Shown: positions 52,319-62,261 of the stretch, piece by piece
Numbering within the stretch: the first letter of the stretch is position 1
Layout: each line of letters opens with the position of its first letter
Assembly: GCF_903819435.1 (NCBI RefSeq)
Contig: NZ_CAIJDP010000078.1
Coordinates: forward strand, 1 to 64,000
Direction of reading: 5' to 3'
DNA: 64,000 nucleotides
From: Flavobacterium salmonis
GTDB taxonomy: Bacteria > Bacteroidota > Bacteroidia > Flavobacteriales > Flavobacteriaceae
Program-made: the position numbers and the translations under genes
Notes under the pieces: generated by a model
Databases searched by the model: none
What the model was told of the DNA's origin: nothing
The model's input: the letters and a program-made list of their open reading frames with translations, nothing else

Positions 52319-53755
52319 ATGGCGAAATTAGCACCTAGTTTAAATCATAAAGGTTGGGATGAAATGTTTTCTAATAAAGGCGTTCGGGATTCTTATCGTC
52401 AGGTTTTTCAAACTTTACAAGGTTTGAATCATAAAACGCTGACAAGTAAGCAAAAACAGGCTTCTGATTTATTCATGAATCAGGGAATTACTTTTACGGT
52501 CTATAGTGATGATGAAAATGGAATAGAAAGAATATTCCCTTTTGATATTATTCCCAGAATCATCACACAAGAAGACTGGTTAGAAATAGAATCAGGAATC
52601 AAACAACGTTTATTGGCCTTAAATTTATTTTTGGAAGATATTTATAATGAGCAAAACATTATAAAGGACGGAGTTATTCCGGCCGGATTAATTGCTTCAT
52701 GTCCACATTATATTCAGGAAGTTCAGGGTATAAAAGTACCTCATAATATCCATGTGCACATTGCCGGAATCGATTTGATCAGAGGAGCAAAAGGCGAATT
52801 TTATGTATTGGAAGATAATTTACGATGTCCAAGTGGGGTAAGTTATATGCTCGAAAACCGTGAAATTACAAAACGAATTTTTCCGGATATGCTTTCGTCG
52901 AATCATGTGAGTATGGTAAGCAATTATCCGATGATTTTTCACAGTATTCTTGTTTCACTTTCACCTCGAAATGTTTCGAATCCAAATGTCGTTTTGCTGA
53001 CTCCCGGAGTTTATAATTCTGCCTATTATGAACATAGTTATCTGGCACGCCAAATGGGGATTCCGCTTGTTGAAGGTCGGGACTTGGTAGTTAACAATAG
53101 TAAAGTGTACATGAAAACCACTTCGGGCTTACAGCAAGTTGATGTCATTTACAGACGTCTGGATGATGAATATCTGGATCCTTTGGTTTTTAAACCAGAC
53201 AGCGCACTTGGTGTTCCGGGATTAATCAGCGCTTATCGTCAGGGAAATGTAGCCTTGGTTAATGCCGTAGGAAACGGAGTCGCAGATGATAAAGCTGTCT
53301 ACGCTTATGTTCCGGATATGATTAAATATTATATGAACGAAGAACCAATTTTGAAAAATGTTCCAACATATCGTATGGAAAATTTAGACGAACGCGAGCA
53401 TGTTTTTGCCAACATGGAAAGTATGGTTATAAAAGAAACCAACCAAAGTGGCGGTTATGGAATGATCATGGGAAACAAAGCAACTCAGGAAGAAATGGAC
53501 GAAGCTAAAATTGCGATCACCAGCAATCCCCGAAATTTTATTGCACAGCCTATTATTCAGCTCAGCACGGTTCCGTGTCTGATTGACGGACAGCTTAAAT
53601 TACGCCATGTCGATTTAAGGCCATATGCCTTATGCGGTCCAAAAGGAATTCAGATTGTTCCGGGCGGTCTAACGCGTGTAGCACTTACTGAAGGTTCTTT
53701 GGTTGTAAACTCCTCTCAGGGTGGCGGAAGCAAGGACACCTGGATTATTAAATAA
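52319..53755 (+). CDS. Circularly permuted ATP-grasp protein
   Basis: 478 residues, family of DUF404/DUF407 circularly permuted ATP-grasp proteins. Conserved segments are visible: FTVYSDDENGIERIFPFDIIPRI at about 60-82, the core VLEDNLRCPSGVSYMLENR near 165-185, YRRLDDEYLDP, and the C-terminal SQGGGSKDTW. Members are predicted to ligate amines or amino acids to carboxylates using ATP. It is followed by an alpha-E protein and a transglutaminase-like protein, the usual three-gene neighbourhood. The product is unknown. Confidence 0.88.
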   Translation: MAKLAPSLNHKGWDEMFSNKGVRDSYRQVFQTLQGLNHKTLTSKQKQASDLFMNQGITFTVYSDDENGIERIFPFDIIPRIITQEDWLEIESGIKQRLLALNLFLEDIYNEQNIIKDGVIPAGLIASCPHYIQEVQGIKVPHNIHVHIAGIDLIRGAKGEFYVLEDNLRCPSGVSYMLENREITKRIFPDMLSSNHVSMVSNYPMIFHSILVSLSPRNVSNPNVVLLTPGVYNSAYYEHSYLARQMGIPLVEGRDLVVNNSKVYMKTTSGLQQVDVIYRRLDDEYLDPLVFKPDSALGVPGLISAYRQGNVALVNAVGNGVADDKAVYAYVPDMIKYYMNEEPILKNVPTYRMENLDEREHVFANMESMVIKETNQSGGYGMIMGNKATQEEMDEAKIAITSNPRNFIAQPIIQLSTVPCLIDGQLKLRHVDLRPYALCGPKGIQIVPGGLTRVALTEGSLVVNSSQGGGSKDTWIIK

Positions 53756-53782
53756 TATAAACATTCAAAAAAAATTAAAGAT

Positions 53783-54724
53783 ATGCTTAGTAGAGTTGCT
53801 GATGGAATGTTTTGGCTTAACCGGTACATGGAAAGAACAGACGGAATGTTACTTACCTTAAACACTTCCTATATTTTATCTTTCGATAAAGAAATTAACG
53901 ATTTTCAGGGCTACAAACCGCTCTTAGAATATTACACGAGTTTGTCAAAGGCTAAAATTCACTCCATACAATATGACACACCTCATGTTTTGAAATATAT
54001 AATTTGTGATAACCAGAATGACAATTCGGTAAAAAACTTAGTCATTAAAGCACGAGAAAATGCCAGAGGTTCTCAGGATAAAATTACCAAAGAATTGTGG
54101 GAGCACATTAATTCGATGTATCATTTTATGAACTCTCCTGATTTACCCAAAAAACTCGAAACCTCTGATGCCTTAAGCGTAATCACAAAACTGAATAAGG
54201 ACTTATTGCTCTACAACGGAATCCTTCAGGTAACTATGCCACGTGGTTTAGGCTGGTGTTTTTCGAGTATTGGCAAACATATCGAAAGATGCCTGCAAAC
54301 TATATCGATGACTCAGGCTTACTTTGCTCCAATCAATTACAATCTAGAGGGCGAAGAAGATCTGATGTATTGGCGAAGATTACTGTTGTCACTTTCGGGA
54401 TACGAATTATATCTGAAAAGTTACAGTAATATTTCTCATAATCGAAAAGTGATACACCAGGTAATTTTTAATATGGATTTTGCACACTCTGTAATCTACA
54501 CCCTGGATTTCATTAATACTTACTTGGATTGTTTGTTTAAAGACACGAATTTAAGTGAAGCGCGAACATTGATGAACCAGTTTGGACGGTTGAAAAGTTA
54601 TATTGAATTTACAGATTATCAACACCTGACCAATCAGGAATTAGAGGATGTTTTGCGAAATACCAAAAACCAGTTAATTCAGTTTTCGACCGATTTTTCA
54701 AAATTATTCTTTTCTTACACTTAA
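53783..54724 (+). CDS. Alpha-E domain protein (DUF403)
   Basis: 313 residues, all-helical alpha-E domain, starting MLSRVADGMFWLNRYMERTDG, the family signature. Conserved charged and aromatic positions (GLGWCFSSIGKHIERCLQT) recur along the length. It pairs with the ATP-grasp protein 27 bases upstream and the transglutaminase-like protein 4 bases downstream. Members are thought to be partners of the permuted ATP-grasp enzyme in a peptide-forming or modifying system. No enzymatic residues are proposed here. Confidence 0.9.
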   Translation: MLSRVADGMFWLNRYMERTDGMLLTLNTSYILSFDKEINDFQGYKPLLEYYTSLSKAKIHSIQYDTPHVLKYIICDNQNDNSVKNLVIKARENARGSQDKITKELWEHINSMYHFMNSPDLPKKLETSDALSVITKLNKDLLLYNGILQVTMPRGLGWCFSSIGKHIERCLQTISMTQAYFAPINYNLEGEEDLMYWRRLLLSLSGYELYLKSYSNISHNRKVIHQVIFNMDFAHSVIYTLDFINTYLDCLFKDTNLSEARTLMNQFGRLKSYIEFTDYQHLTNQELEDVLRNTKNQLIQFSTDFSKLFFSYT

Positions 54725-54728
54725 TAAT

Positions 54729-55673
54729 ATGGCGCTTTTTAAAATAGTTCACCTTACAAAATACCAATATAATTATCCTATAAAAGAAAGTATTAACGAA
54801 ATACGTTTGTTTCCTCATCATTTTGAAAACCAGGAAGTATTGCAATATCAGCTTTTAATTACTCATGCACCTAACGTTGATATCTCTCAGGATTATTATG
54901 GAAACCGTGTTGGCAATTTTAATGTGTTAGACACTCATACCGAAATGACCATTGAATCCCGAATGCTGGTCCGGGTAAATCATTCCCTTAAAATTCCCGA
55001 AATGGATTCCACTTCCGTGAAAGATATTCAGGCTGAAAAAGAAAAAAGTATTTTATTATTACGCCTTTGCTACATCGATAAAATTGAAAAACAAACAGAA
55101 ATTGAAAGCATATTAGAAAAAATAGGTATAGAAAATAAATCTATAATTGAAATTGCTCAACAGTGCAATACGTATGTTTTTGAACATTTTATCTATACCA
55201 AAGGAATTACCAATATTGAAACTACTGTTGATGAAATTTTAATGCTTAAAAAAGGGGTTTGTCAGGATTTTGCCCATGTGCTATTGCATCTTTTACGTAC
55301 AGCCGGTATTCCGTCACGATATGTGAGTGGTTATATTTGTCCTAATGAAAGTGGGCTTCGAGGTGAGGGCGCTACGCATGCATGGGTAGAAATTTATACC
55401 AAAACTCAGGGTTGGCTGGGTTTAGATCCAACTAATAATATCTGGACAATGGACAATCATGTTCGTCTTTCGGTAGGGAGAAATTTTAGCGATTGCACAC
55501 CCATAAAAGGAACTTTTAAAGGTCTGGCCAGACAAACGCTGTCTGTATGTGTTTCTATTGGATATGAAGACGGGCGGCATTTTGAAGAAATAAATGATGT
55601 ACAATTACAGGAAGTTTCATCAAGGGTGCAGGAGCAATTAAATTACATGGATCAATTACAGCAACAGCAATGA
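54729..55673 (+). CDS. Transglutaminase-like cysteine protease-family protein
   Basis: 314 residues. An N-terminal beta domain (FKIVHLTKYQYNYPIKESINEIRLFP) is typical of bacterial transglutaminase-like proteins. The catalytic motif KKGVCQDFAHV contains Cys178, followed by GATHAWVEIY (His) and LGLDPTNN (Asp). It is the third member of the ATP-grasp/alpha-E/transglutaminase set. These enzymes may cut or transfer the peptide made by the ATP-grasp partner. A bidirectional terminator follows. Confidence 0.9.
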   Translation: MALFKIVHLTKYQYNYPIKESINEIRLFPHHFENQEVLQYQLLITHAPNVDISQDYYGNRVGNFNVLDTHTEMTIESRMLVRVNHSLKIPEMDSTSVKDIQAEKEKSILLLRLCYIDKIEKQTEIESILEKIGIENKSIIEIAQQCNTYVFEHFIYTKGITNIETTVDEILMLKKGVCQDFAHVLLHLLRTAGIPSRYVSGYICPNESGLRGEGATHAWVEIYTKTQGWLGLDPTNNIWTMDNHVRLSVGRNFSDCTPIKGTFKGLARQTLSVCVSIGYEDGRHFEEINDVQLQEVSSRVQEQLNYMDQLQQQQ

Positions 55674-55723
55674 CAATATCAAGTTACAAATTTCAATAGC
55701 AAAATCTTAATTAACAAAACAGA

Positions 55724-55758
55724 TAAAAAAAGGAGCTCGATGAAGCTCCTTTTTTTTA
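55724..55758. terminator. Bidirectional intrinsic terminator
   Basis: AGGAGCT (55731-55737) pairs with AGCTCCT (55744-55750), with an A run on the left and a T run on the right. It serves the converging transglutaminase-like and EnvC-like genes. Confidence 0.9.
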
Positions 55759-57030
55759 TCTGTTTTGTAACCATCCTTCAGGGTTATTATTTGATGTGTT
55801 TTGAAGAATCAAAAACTTAATGATTGTTTTTCCTGTGTCACCACTTGTTCTTACTTTTCCAATACTTTGTTTAACTTTTACTTTATCACCTTGTTCAACA
55901 GATACTGAACTTAGGTTTTGATAAACGGTGAAATAATCTCCATGCTGAATAAAAACAGCTCTGTTTACAGGAGATAATGCTATAACTTTTGACACTACTC
56001 CTTCAAATACGGCACGCGCTGTTGCTCCTTGTTCAGTAGTAATCTCTACACCGGAATTATGAACAGTCAATGACGAATACAGTGGATGCGGCTGATCTCC
56101 GTAACCAAGAGATATAAATCCTTTTTCTACCGGCCATGGTAATTTTCCTCTGTTTGCCTTAAAGTCAGCTGCTAAAATTTTGCCTTCTGGTGTTAATGCA
56201 ATTCTATCAGATGAGTAACTTTTAGCTGGAGCTGGTTCGCTGCTTTCAGTGGCTTTACCTTCTGCTATTCGCTTTCTTCTTTCTTCTTCCGCTTTTCTAT
56301 TTGCTTCAGCAATAGCTGCACGAATCAACTGCTTAATTTTTGCATCAATTGCTTTAGATTCTTTCTGCTTTGCTTTAGTATCAGCAATAATTTTACTCTT
56401 GTCTTTTTTAATCGAATTAACTAGCTTTTGTTGTTCTTTCTTTTCAACTTCTAAGCTTTGTTTTTCTTTCTGATTCTCAGCAATTATCTTTTTCTTTACC
56501 TGTCGTTGACCATTCAGTTTCGCATTGTAATCAACTAATTCTGCTGTTTTAGATTGAATTTCTAACCCTTGGTTTTTTCTGAAATTGGTGTATTGTTTTA
56601 AATATTGTGCTCTTTTATATGCCTGTAAAAAACTCTCCGAAGATAAAATAAACATAGCCCTGCTTTGTTCAGAACGGCTTTTGTATGATTTAAGAATCAT
56701 TTTAGAATAATCTTCTTTTAATACGGCCAATTCTCTTTTAAGCTTATTTACTTTCAATTGATTAATATACATATCATTGCTTAAAAGTCTTTCTTGTTTC
56801 GCTGTAGTATTGATCAACTTCTCTTTCAGTTTGATTTTGTTTTGCTGAATCAAAAAAACATTAACCGCTGATTTTTCTTTTTTCTTTACAGACTGGAGCA
56901 TTTTTTCATTATCTCGGATTTCCTGCTGAATCTGAGCTTTTCGCTCTTCAAGTTTTTCTTGTTGCGAATCCTGTGCCCACACAAAAGTTGTGGCGCATAT
57001 AAAAATTAGGCTTAGGAGAAATTTTGGCAT
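55756..57030 (-). CDS. EnvC-like murein hydrolase activator (coiled coil + degenerate M23)
   Basis: 424 residues from ATG 57030, which gives a signal peptide (PKFLLSLIFICATTFVWAQ); a TTG seven codons upstream is less likely. A long coiled coil (about 20-260, lysine/glutamine/glutamate-rich) leads to a C-terminal LytM-like domain. The zinc ligands of active M23 enzymes are not intact: the HxxxD site reads VHNSGVE and the late HxH motif is absent (GKTIIKFLIL). It therefore resembles EnvC, which activates cell-division amidases rather than cutting murein. It follows a lipoprotein and TPR gene. Confidence 0.85.
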   Translation of the reverse strand: MPKFLLSLIFICATTFVWAQDSQQEKLEERKAQIQQEIRDNEKMLQSVKKKEKSAVNVFLIQQNKIKLKEKLINTTAKQERLLSNDMYINQLKVNKLKRELAVLKEDYSKMILKSYKSRSEQSRAMFILSSESFLQAYKRAQYLKQYTNFRKNQGLEIQSKTAELVDYNAKLNGQRQVKKKIIAENQKEKQSLEVEKKEQQKLVNSIKKDKSKIIADTKAKQKESKAIDAKIKQLIRAAIAEANRKAEEERRKRIAEGKATESSEPAPAKSYSSDRIALTPEGKILAADFKANRGKLPWPVEKGFISLGYGDQPHPLYSSLTVHNSGVEITTEQGATARAVFEGVVSKVIALSPVNRAVFIQHGDYFTVYQNLSSVSVEQGDKVKVKQSIGKVRTSGDTGKTIIKFLILQNTSNNNPEGWLQNR

Positions 57031-57048
57031 CTTTCTGATATCTTTTTG

Positions 57049-57056
57049 CAAATTTA
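57049..57056 (-). promoter_or_regulatory. Possible -7 element before the EnvC-like gene
   Basis: The minus strand reads TAAATTTG, matching TAnnTTTG, across the stop of the upstream gene. A matching -33 is not seen. Confidence 0.3.
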
Positions 57057-57830
57057 CTTAATTATAATTTTTTTATAGCCACTTGGAACACTATATGGAA
57101 AAGAAAGTTCTTCATTAAACGAAATACTATTATAATTTAAATTAATATCTGTTTTACCTTTTGGCTGAATAGCATTAATTTCAATACTGGTTGGAAGCGT
57201 CCCCTGATTAAAAACCTTATTATCAGAATATTTAATTTCTAACATCATATTTTCTGAAGCTTGCGAAATCTGTTCTTTTTGCAGCAGATATTTTTCCGGC
57301 TCCAAAAAGAAGTTCTTTTTCAGGTTCGTTGCTTTTTCATCTTCTAAACGAATAAGGTTTTCTACAATGGTTTGCGTATATTTTCCTTTTCTTAAATCGT
57401 CTAAAGCTTCTCCAACTAATAAATTTTGCACTTTAGTATAATCCAGTTCTGTGCCAAGCCATTTGCTTAAACTTGTAAAATCACCTTCATAATAAGTACC
57501 ATTTATTTTCTCATAATAACTTACGGCAGTAGGTGTAATCAATGCTTTTGCCATAGTAATCCCCAGAAAACGAACACTTACTAAAATTTGTTCATTGTTC
57601 TTGATTTTAATTTCGGCAGTAACATTTTGGCTTTGCTTTTCATCAACATATTTTGCACTTGCCTTGATATATAAAGTAGAAAAATCTAATTTGTTCTCGT
57701 AATGCTTCTCTATTGATTTATTATCAATTTTAGTTGGCGTTTCGGTATTATTATTTTGTACAGCAGCCGATTTTGTTTTACAGGAAATCATAAAGATTGC
57801 TGCCAACATTATTACTATATATTTTTTCAT
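57054..57830 (-). CDS. DUF4292-type lipoprotein
   Basis: 258 residues with a lipoprotein signal (FMISCKTK; lipidated Cys). The body matches DUF4292 proteins: beta-rich with the segment VSVRFLGITMAKALITPTAVSYYEKINGTYYEGDF. The fold recalls LolB-like lipid-binding barrels. It lies between the TPR protein and the EnvC-like protein on the same strand with gaps of 7 and 23 bases, a standard Bacteroidetes neighbourhood linked to envelope maintenance. Function is not established; lipid or lipoprotein handling is the best guess. Confidence 0.85.
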   Translation of the reverse strand: MKKYIVIMLAAIFMISCKTKSAAVQNNNTETPTKIDNKSIEKHYENKLDFSTLYIKASAKYVDEKQSQNVTAEIKIKNNEQILVSVRFLGITMAKALITPTAVSYYEKINGTYYEGDFTSLSKWLGTELDYTKVQNLLVGEALDDLRKGKYTQTIVENLIRLEDEKATNLKKNFFLEPEKYLLQKEQISQASENMMLEIKYSDNKVFNQGTLPTSIEINAIQPKGKTDINLNYNSISFNEELSFPYSVPSGYKKIIIK

Positions 57831-57837
57831 CTAAATT

Positions 57838-59187
57838 TTACTTTTTTTGTTTTAATAACTCATTTGCTTTCAAAAAGTATTCCTCTTTTTTCTTAGCATC
57901 TCCCAATCCATTGTACGCCTCTCCTAACTGAATATTAAAATTTGCTTCCATCTTTTTATCATCTACTACATAATCAAGTCCCATTTCTAAAACGGTTTTT
58001 GCATTCTTAAATTGCTTCAATTGATTATTTCCTAATCCCGCATAATAATAAAATTGCGGCTGACTTGGATATACCTCAATCATGGTCATCGCTCTTTTGG
58101 TCATTGGTTCAAATTGTTTAGCGAGGGTATATACTTCAAGCAAAAGCAAATTAGTTTCACGATCTGTATCTGAGCGGGCGCTTAAATTTTTCTCATAATA
58201 TTTAATAGCATTCTCATATTGACCTTTGTTGTGATAAAATTTTCCAATTTCTTTAGCAACATCTACATTTGGATCATTGTCAAAATAACCGATAGCTTTT
58301 TCTAAATCTGAAGCATACTGAGGATTTTTATTCACATAAATCAAAAACTCATTCAGCGTTCTGTGCTTGATTTTCGAGTCAATTTTTGGATTGGATAAAA
58401 TAAAATTCATTGATTTTATTGCGCTGTCTCCCTCATTTTTATCAATATATCCTTTAAACAAACTTACCTGCGCCCAATCTGATGATGGGACTTCCTTAGC
58501 CAATTGTTTTGCAACTTCCAAAGCTTTATCCGTTTCTTCTGATTGTGAATATAAAATAATCAGATTTACATAATTAGATTCTTTTTTGGGATTTTGTTTA
58601 ATCTGATTGATTAAATTATCAATTTCAACATTCTGATGTTTTCCTTGAGATAAAATCTGCAATTTATATCTTTCGCGATCTTCAGATTTTCCGAACTTAT
58701 CGTTCATTTCATTAATCGTCAAAAGCGCTTTGTCAAATTGATTAGTAATCATGTACAACGAAATCAGATCATCTTTATATTCTTCGTCAAAAGGAATAAT
58801 TTTCTGAATCGTTTCAATTGCTAAAGAATAATTTTTGGTTTCATAACTTACATCATAAATCCCCAACCAGTACCATTTGTTTTTTGGATCTAATTGTGTC
58901 GCTTTTTCAAACGAATTTTGAGCCGCTTGGTAATCCTTTAGCTTTAAATAATTTTTACCTAATTCAAAATAAGCAACCGCATCATTGGGTTTTAGTTTAA
59001 TGCATTTTTCTAACGAAACAATTGCTTTGTCATAATTTTCAATTCCTTTCTGTTTTAATGATTCATAAAAAGAGTCCTGGTATTCATCTGTAGCCATAGC
59101 AATATCTTCCGGTTCAGTCTGTGCTGAAACCAAAGCCGAACTGCCAAGAAAAACGATAAATAAAAATACTACAACCCTTCTTTTCAT
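57838..59187 (-). CDS. Secreted TPR-repeat protein
   Basis: 449 residues with a signal peptide (KRRVVVFLFIVFLGSSALVSAQ). Tandem tetratricopeptide repeats fill the rest, for example KPNDAVAYFELGKNYLKLKDYQAAQNSFEKATQLDP at about 62-97 and a C-terminal YNGLGDAKKKEEYFLKANELL. TPRs mediate protein-protein contact, here probably in the periplasm. It is the first gene of an envelope operon with DUF4292 and EnvC-like proteins. No enzymatic role is expected. Confidence 0.9.
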   Translation of the reverse strand: MKRRVVVFLFIVFLGSSALVSAQTEPEDIAMATDEYQDSFYESLKQKGIENYDKAIVSLEKCIKLKPNDAVAYFELGKNYLKLKDYQAAQNSFEKATQLDPKNKWYWLGIYDVSYETKNYSLAIETIQKIIPFDEEYKDDLISLYMITNQFDKALLTINEMNDKFGKSEDRERYKLQILSQGKHQNVEIDNLINQIKQNPKKESNYVNLIILYSQSEETDKALEVAKQLAKEVPSSDWAQVSLFKGYIDKNEGDSAIKSMNFILSNPKIDSKIKHRTLNEFLIYVNKNPQYASDLEKAIGYFDNDPNVDVAKEIGKFYHNKGQYENAIKYYEKNLSARSDTDRETNLLLLEVYTLAKQFEPMTKRAMTMIEVYPSQPQFYYYAGLGNNQLKQFKNAKTVLEMGLDYVVDDKKMEANFNIQLGEAYNGLGDAKKKEEYFLKANELLKQKK

Positions 59188-59218
59188 CCTTTACATAATT
59201 TCATTAAAAATTACTATC

Positions 59219-60235
59219 TTATTCTAAAACAGAATAATCACCAATACTGATACTGGTAAACTTACCATCATAACTAACATGGTTTCCAATCATTGCATTA
59301 TTCAAATCAGCATTTTTTATATGAGAATTTGTCTGAATCAAACTATTTTTGATTGTACTGTTTTCAACACGTGTTCCTTTTCCTAATGATACATTTGGCC
59401 CCACTGTTGCATTTTTCAAGACTACGTTTTCTCCAATATAACAAGGCGGAATAATGGTTGAGTTTTCTAAAGTTACATCATAATCAACTAAATGTTCTCC
59501 ATCATTATGCAAAAACCCTAACATTCTGGTATTGGTTTCGACTGTTACGTCTTTGTTTCCGCAATCCATCCACTCGTCAACGCTTCCGGTTTTAAAAATT
59601 TTTCCGTTAGCCATCATTGCCTTAATACCGTCATTGATTTGATATTCTCCACCATTTTGAATATTATTATCCAAAACCCCCTGAAGTTCTTTTTTCAAAT
59701 CGCCAACTTCTTTAAAATAATAAATTCCTATAACTGCTAAATCACTTACGAAGTCTTTTGGTTTTTCTACCAATTCAATAATTTCATTATTAGCGTTTAA
59801 TTTTACAACGCCAAATGCTTCTGGCTGATCTACTTGTTTTACCCAAATTACAGCATCAGCAGCCGGATCCAATTCAAAATCGGCTCTGATTAAAGTGTCT
59901 GCATATGCAATTACTGCCGGTCCTGACAAAGAATCTTTAGCACACATAATTGCGTGTCCAGTTCCTAAAGGTAAATCCTGACGATAAATAGATGCTTTGG
60001 CGCCTAAACTTCCTGCCAGCTCTTCCAGGCTTTCAACTAAATCCTGTCCAAAAAAAGCTTCATCACCTAATATGAAGGCAACTTCTTCGATTGGTTCTTT
60101 TAAAATTTTAGCAATATCTTCGACCAAACGGTGTACGATTGATTTTCCTGCAACTGGAATTAATGGTTTTGGAACAGTTAAAGTATGTGGACGAAGCCTT
60201 GACCCGCGACCCGCCATTGGAACGATTATTTTCAT
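59219..60235 (-). CDS. Sugar-phosphate nucleotidyltransferase
   Basis: 338 residues. The nucleotide-binding start is IVPMAGRGSRLRPHTLTVPKPLIPVAGK at about 3-30, with the G-x-G-x-R-L and K-P signature. The second domain (about 250-330) carries left-handed beta-helix hexapeptide-like repeats (TIIPPCYIGENVVLKNATVGPNVSLG). It makes NDP-sugars from sugar-1-phosphate; glucose-1-phosphate thymidylyltransferase-like enzymes have the same start. The nucleotide is not certain. It is in the same direction as dut and the flippase, suggesting cell-surface polysaccharide supply. Confidence 0.88.
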   Translation of the reverse strand: MKIIVPMAGRGSRLRPHTLTVPKPLIPVAGKSIVHRLVEDIAKILKEPIEEVAFILGDEAFFGQDLVESLEELAGSLGAKASIYRQDLPLGTGHAIMCAKDSLSGPAVIAYADTLIRADFELDPAADAVIWVKQVDQPEAFGVVKLNANNEIIELVEKPKDFVSDLAVIGIYYFKEVGDLKKELQGVLDNNIQNGGEYQINDGIKAMMANGKIFKTGSVDEWMDCGNKDVTVETNTRMLGFLHNDGEHLVDYDVTLENSTIIPPCYIGENVVLKNATVGPNVSLGKGTRVENSTIKNSLIQTNSHIKNADLNNAMIGNHVSYDGKFTSISIGDYSVLE

Positions 60236-60312
60236 ATTTTTTTATTGAGATTAAAGATTGAAAAAAAGGCCGTTGAATCCTTAAATTATCAAAACTTTAA
60301 ATTATTAAATTT

Positions 60313-60747
60313 CTATTTTACTCCTGTGCTTCCAAACCCGCCTTCACCTCTTGAAGTCTCAGATAATTCCTGAACTTCAATCCATTCAGCTCTTTCGTGT
60401 TTGGCTATAATCAATTGTGCAATTCGCTCACCGTTTTCGATTACAAAATCTTCATTAGATAAATTTACTAAAATTACCCCTATTTCTCCTCTGTAATCTG
60501 CATCAACAGTGCCTGGAGAATTTAAAACGGTAACACCTTTTTTTGCAGCCAAACCACTTCTGGGACGAACTTGTGCTTCGTAACCTATTGGCAATTCAAT
60601 AAAAAGTCCTGTTTTAACTATTACTCTTGCTAATGGTTTTAGCGTTATTGATTCTGTTAAATTAGCACGTAAATCCATTCCTGCCGAAGCAATTGTTTCG
60701 TAATTAGGTAAATCGTGCTGTGATTTATTGATAATTTGTATGTTCAT
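60313..60747 (-). CDS. dut: dUTP diphosphatase
   Basis: 144 residues with the five trimeric dUTPase motifs: AGMDLRA at 23-29, RSGLAAKKG, GTVDADYRGEIG, GERIAQLI and the C-terminal P-loop-like RGEGGFGSTG. It hydrolyses dUTP to dUMP, keeping uracil out of DNA. It lies 26 bases after the flippase gene and 77 bases before the nucleotidyltransferase. Confidence 0.96.
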   Translation of the reverse strand: MNIQIINKSQHDLPNYETIASAGMDLRANLTESITLKPLARVIVKTGLFIELPIGYEAQVRPRSGLAAKKGVTVLNSPGTVDADYRGEIGVILVNLSNEDFVIENGERIAQLIIAKHERAEWIEVQELSETSRGEGGFGSTGVK

Positions 60748-60773
60748 TTTAGTCTAAAAAATTAAAAAGTAAA

Positions 60774-62234
60774 TTACTTTCTATTCATAATTGCTTTGAT
60801 AGTCTCTTTTTCGTTATGATAAACAAAATACATGAAGCAAAGTAATAACGGAATTCCAACAAAATAATTTCCATCGAACCCATAAAAAGAAATCGCTGAA
60901 AACAAAATTGAAATTCCTAAATATGCTCCAATTTTATTCATATCATACGGTATTGGATAGTATTTATTTCCTAAAACATAAGAAATCAGCATCATACTTC
61001 CATAAGCTGAAATTGTTGCAATCGCTGATCCGTAATAACTATATTTTGGAATTAAAAAATAATTTAAAAGTAATGTTATAACTGCTCCAACAATAGAAAT
61101 GTAAGCTCCTATTTTCGTCTTATCTGTTAACTTATACCAAACAGATAAATTGTTGTAAATTCCTAAGAAAAAATTTGCCAGAATAATTAACGGAACTACT
61201 TTCATAGCTTCCCAATAGGATTTATTATCAAGCAGAAGAAGTTTTAAAAGATCAGCAAAAACGATTACGCCTAATAAAATAAGAGATCCTAAAATCACAA
61301 AATATTTCGTGATTACAGCATAGGTTTGAGGTGCGTTTTCATTTTTTGCATGACTAAAAAAGAACGGTTCTATACCGAGTCTGAAAGCTGTAGCAAACAA
61401 AACCATAAACAATCCTAATTTATAACAGGCAGAATAGGCACCTACTTCTGACTTTGCTAAATTTTCTGGTAATAAATAACCCAGTAAAATTTTATCAAAA
61501 TGTTCGTTAACGGCAAATGCAATTCCGGCAACCAAAATTGGCAAACCATATTGCATCATTTTTTTCCAAAGTACTGGATCAAATCTTCTTCCAAGTGAAA
61601 GATAATTCGGCGAAAGCACAATAAATGTTGCCAAACTCGCCAAAAGATTTGCGATAAATATATAAGCTATTTGAAAATTTTCAACATATAAATTATCCCA
61701 GACAGAATTTGGATTTTCAGTTGCAAGTTTTGGTAAATACAGTAAGAAAAATACATTTAGTAGAAGGTTTATGATAACGTTTCCAATTTTAATAGCAGCA
61801 TAAATCATTGGTCTCTGATTAGCTCTAAGTTTAGAAAAGGGCACTATAACCAAAGCATCCAATACTAATATCCAAACAGAATAGGTAACAAATTGTGTAT
61901 CAACTTCAGCTAAATTGGCCAAAGTATTTCTAAAGATTAAAGCTGCAAACAAAAAACCAATTGAAGTCCAAAATATTGATATTGTTGCTGTTGCAATTAC
62001 ATTTTTTTTATCATCCTCAGCACTGTAAAATCTGAAAAAAGCGGTTTCCATTCCGTAAGAAAGTATTACGTTAAAGAAAACCATCCAGGATAATACAATC
62101 GAAACTTCACCATATTCAGCAGTTGGTAAAATACCAGTATATAACCTAACTAATAGAAAGCTTAGCATACGGGGCAATACTGTAGCTAATCCATAAATAG
62201 CTGTTTGTTTGAATAGATTTTTATATAATCCCAA
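60774..62234 (-). CDS. Polysaccharide/lipid-linked oligosaccharide flippase
   Basis: 486 residues from TTG 62234 (GLYKNLFKQTAIYGLATVLPRMLS follows, a typical family start). An in-frame TTG at 62264 sits inside a TATTTTTG promoter -7 element, so it is unlikely to be the start. About 12-14 hydrophobic helices are present, as in Wzx/MviN-type flippases. Such proteins flip lipid-linked sugar units across the inner membrane. With the nearby nucleotidyltransferase it points to surface glycan assembly. The substrate is unknown. Confidence 0.85.
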   Translation of the reverse strand: MGLYKNLFKQTAIYGLATVLPRMLSFLLVRLYTGILPTAEYGEVSIVLSWMVFFNVILSYGMETAFFRFYSAEDDKKNVIATATISIFWTSIGFLFAALIFRNTLANLAEVDTQFVTYSVWILVLDALVIVPFSKLRANQRPMIYAAIKIGNVIINLLLNVFFLLYLPKLATENPNSVWDNLYVENFQIAYIFIANLLASLATFIVLSPNYLSLGRRFDPVLWKKMMQYGLPILVAGIAFAVNEHFDKILLGYLLPENLAKSEVGAYSACYKLGLFMVLFATAFRLGIEPFFFSHAKNENAPQTYAVITKYFVILGSLILLGVIVFADLLKLLLLDNKSYWEAMKVVPLIILANFFLGIYNNLSVWYKLTDKTKIGAYISIVGAVITLLLNYFLIPKYSYYGSAIATISAYGSMMLISYVLGNKYYPIPYDMNKIGAYLGISILFSAISFYGFDGNYFVGIPLLLCFMYFVYHNEKETIKAIMNRK

Positions 62235-62261
62235 AATAAAAAATAATAAGGTTTGCAAAAA

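Noticed and set aside
55756..57030. Active M23 zinc endopeptidase
   Set aside because: Key metal ligands are missing (VHNSGVE, no HxH), so an EnvC-like activator fits better.
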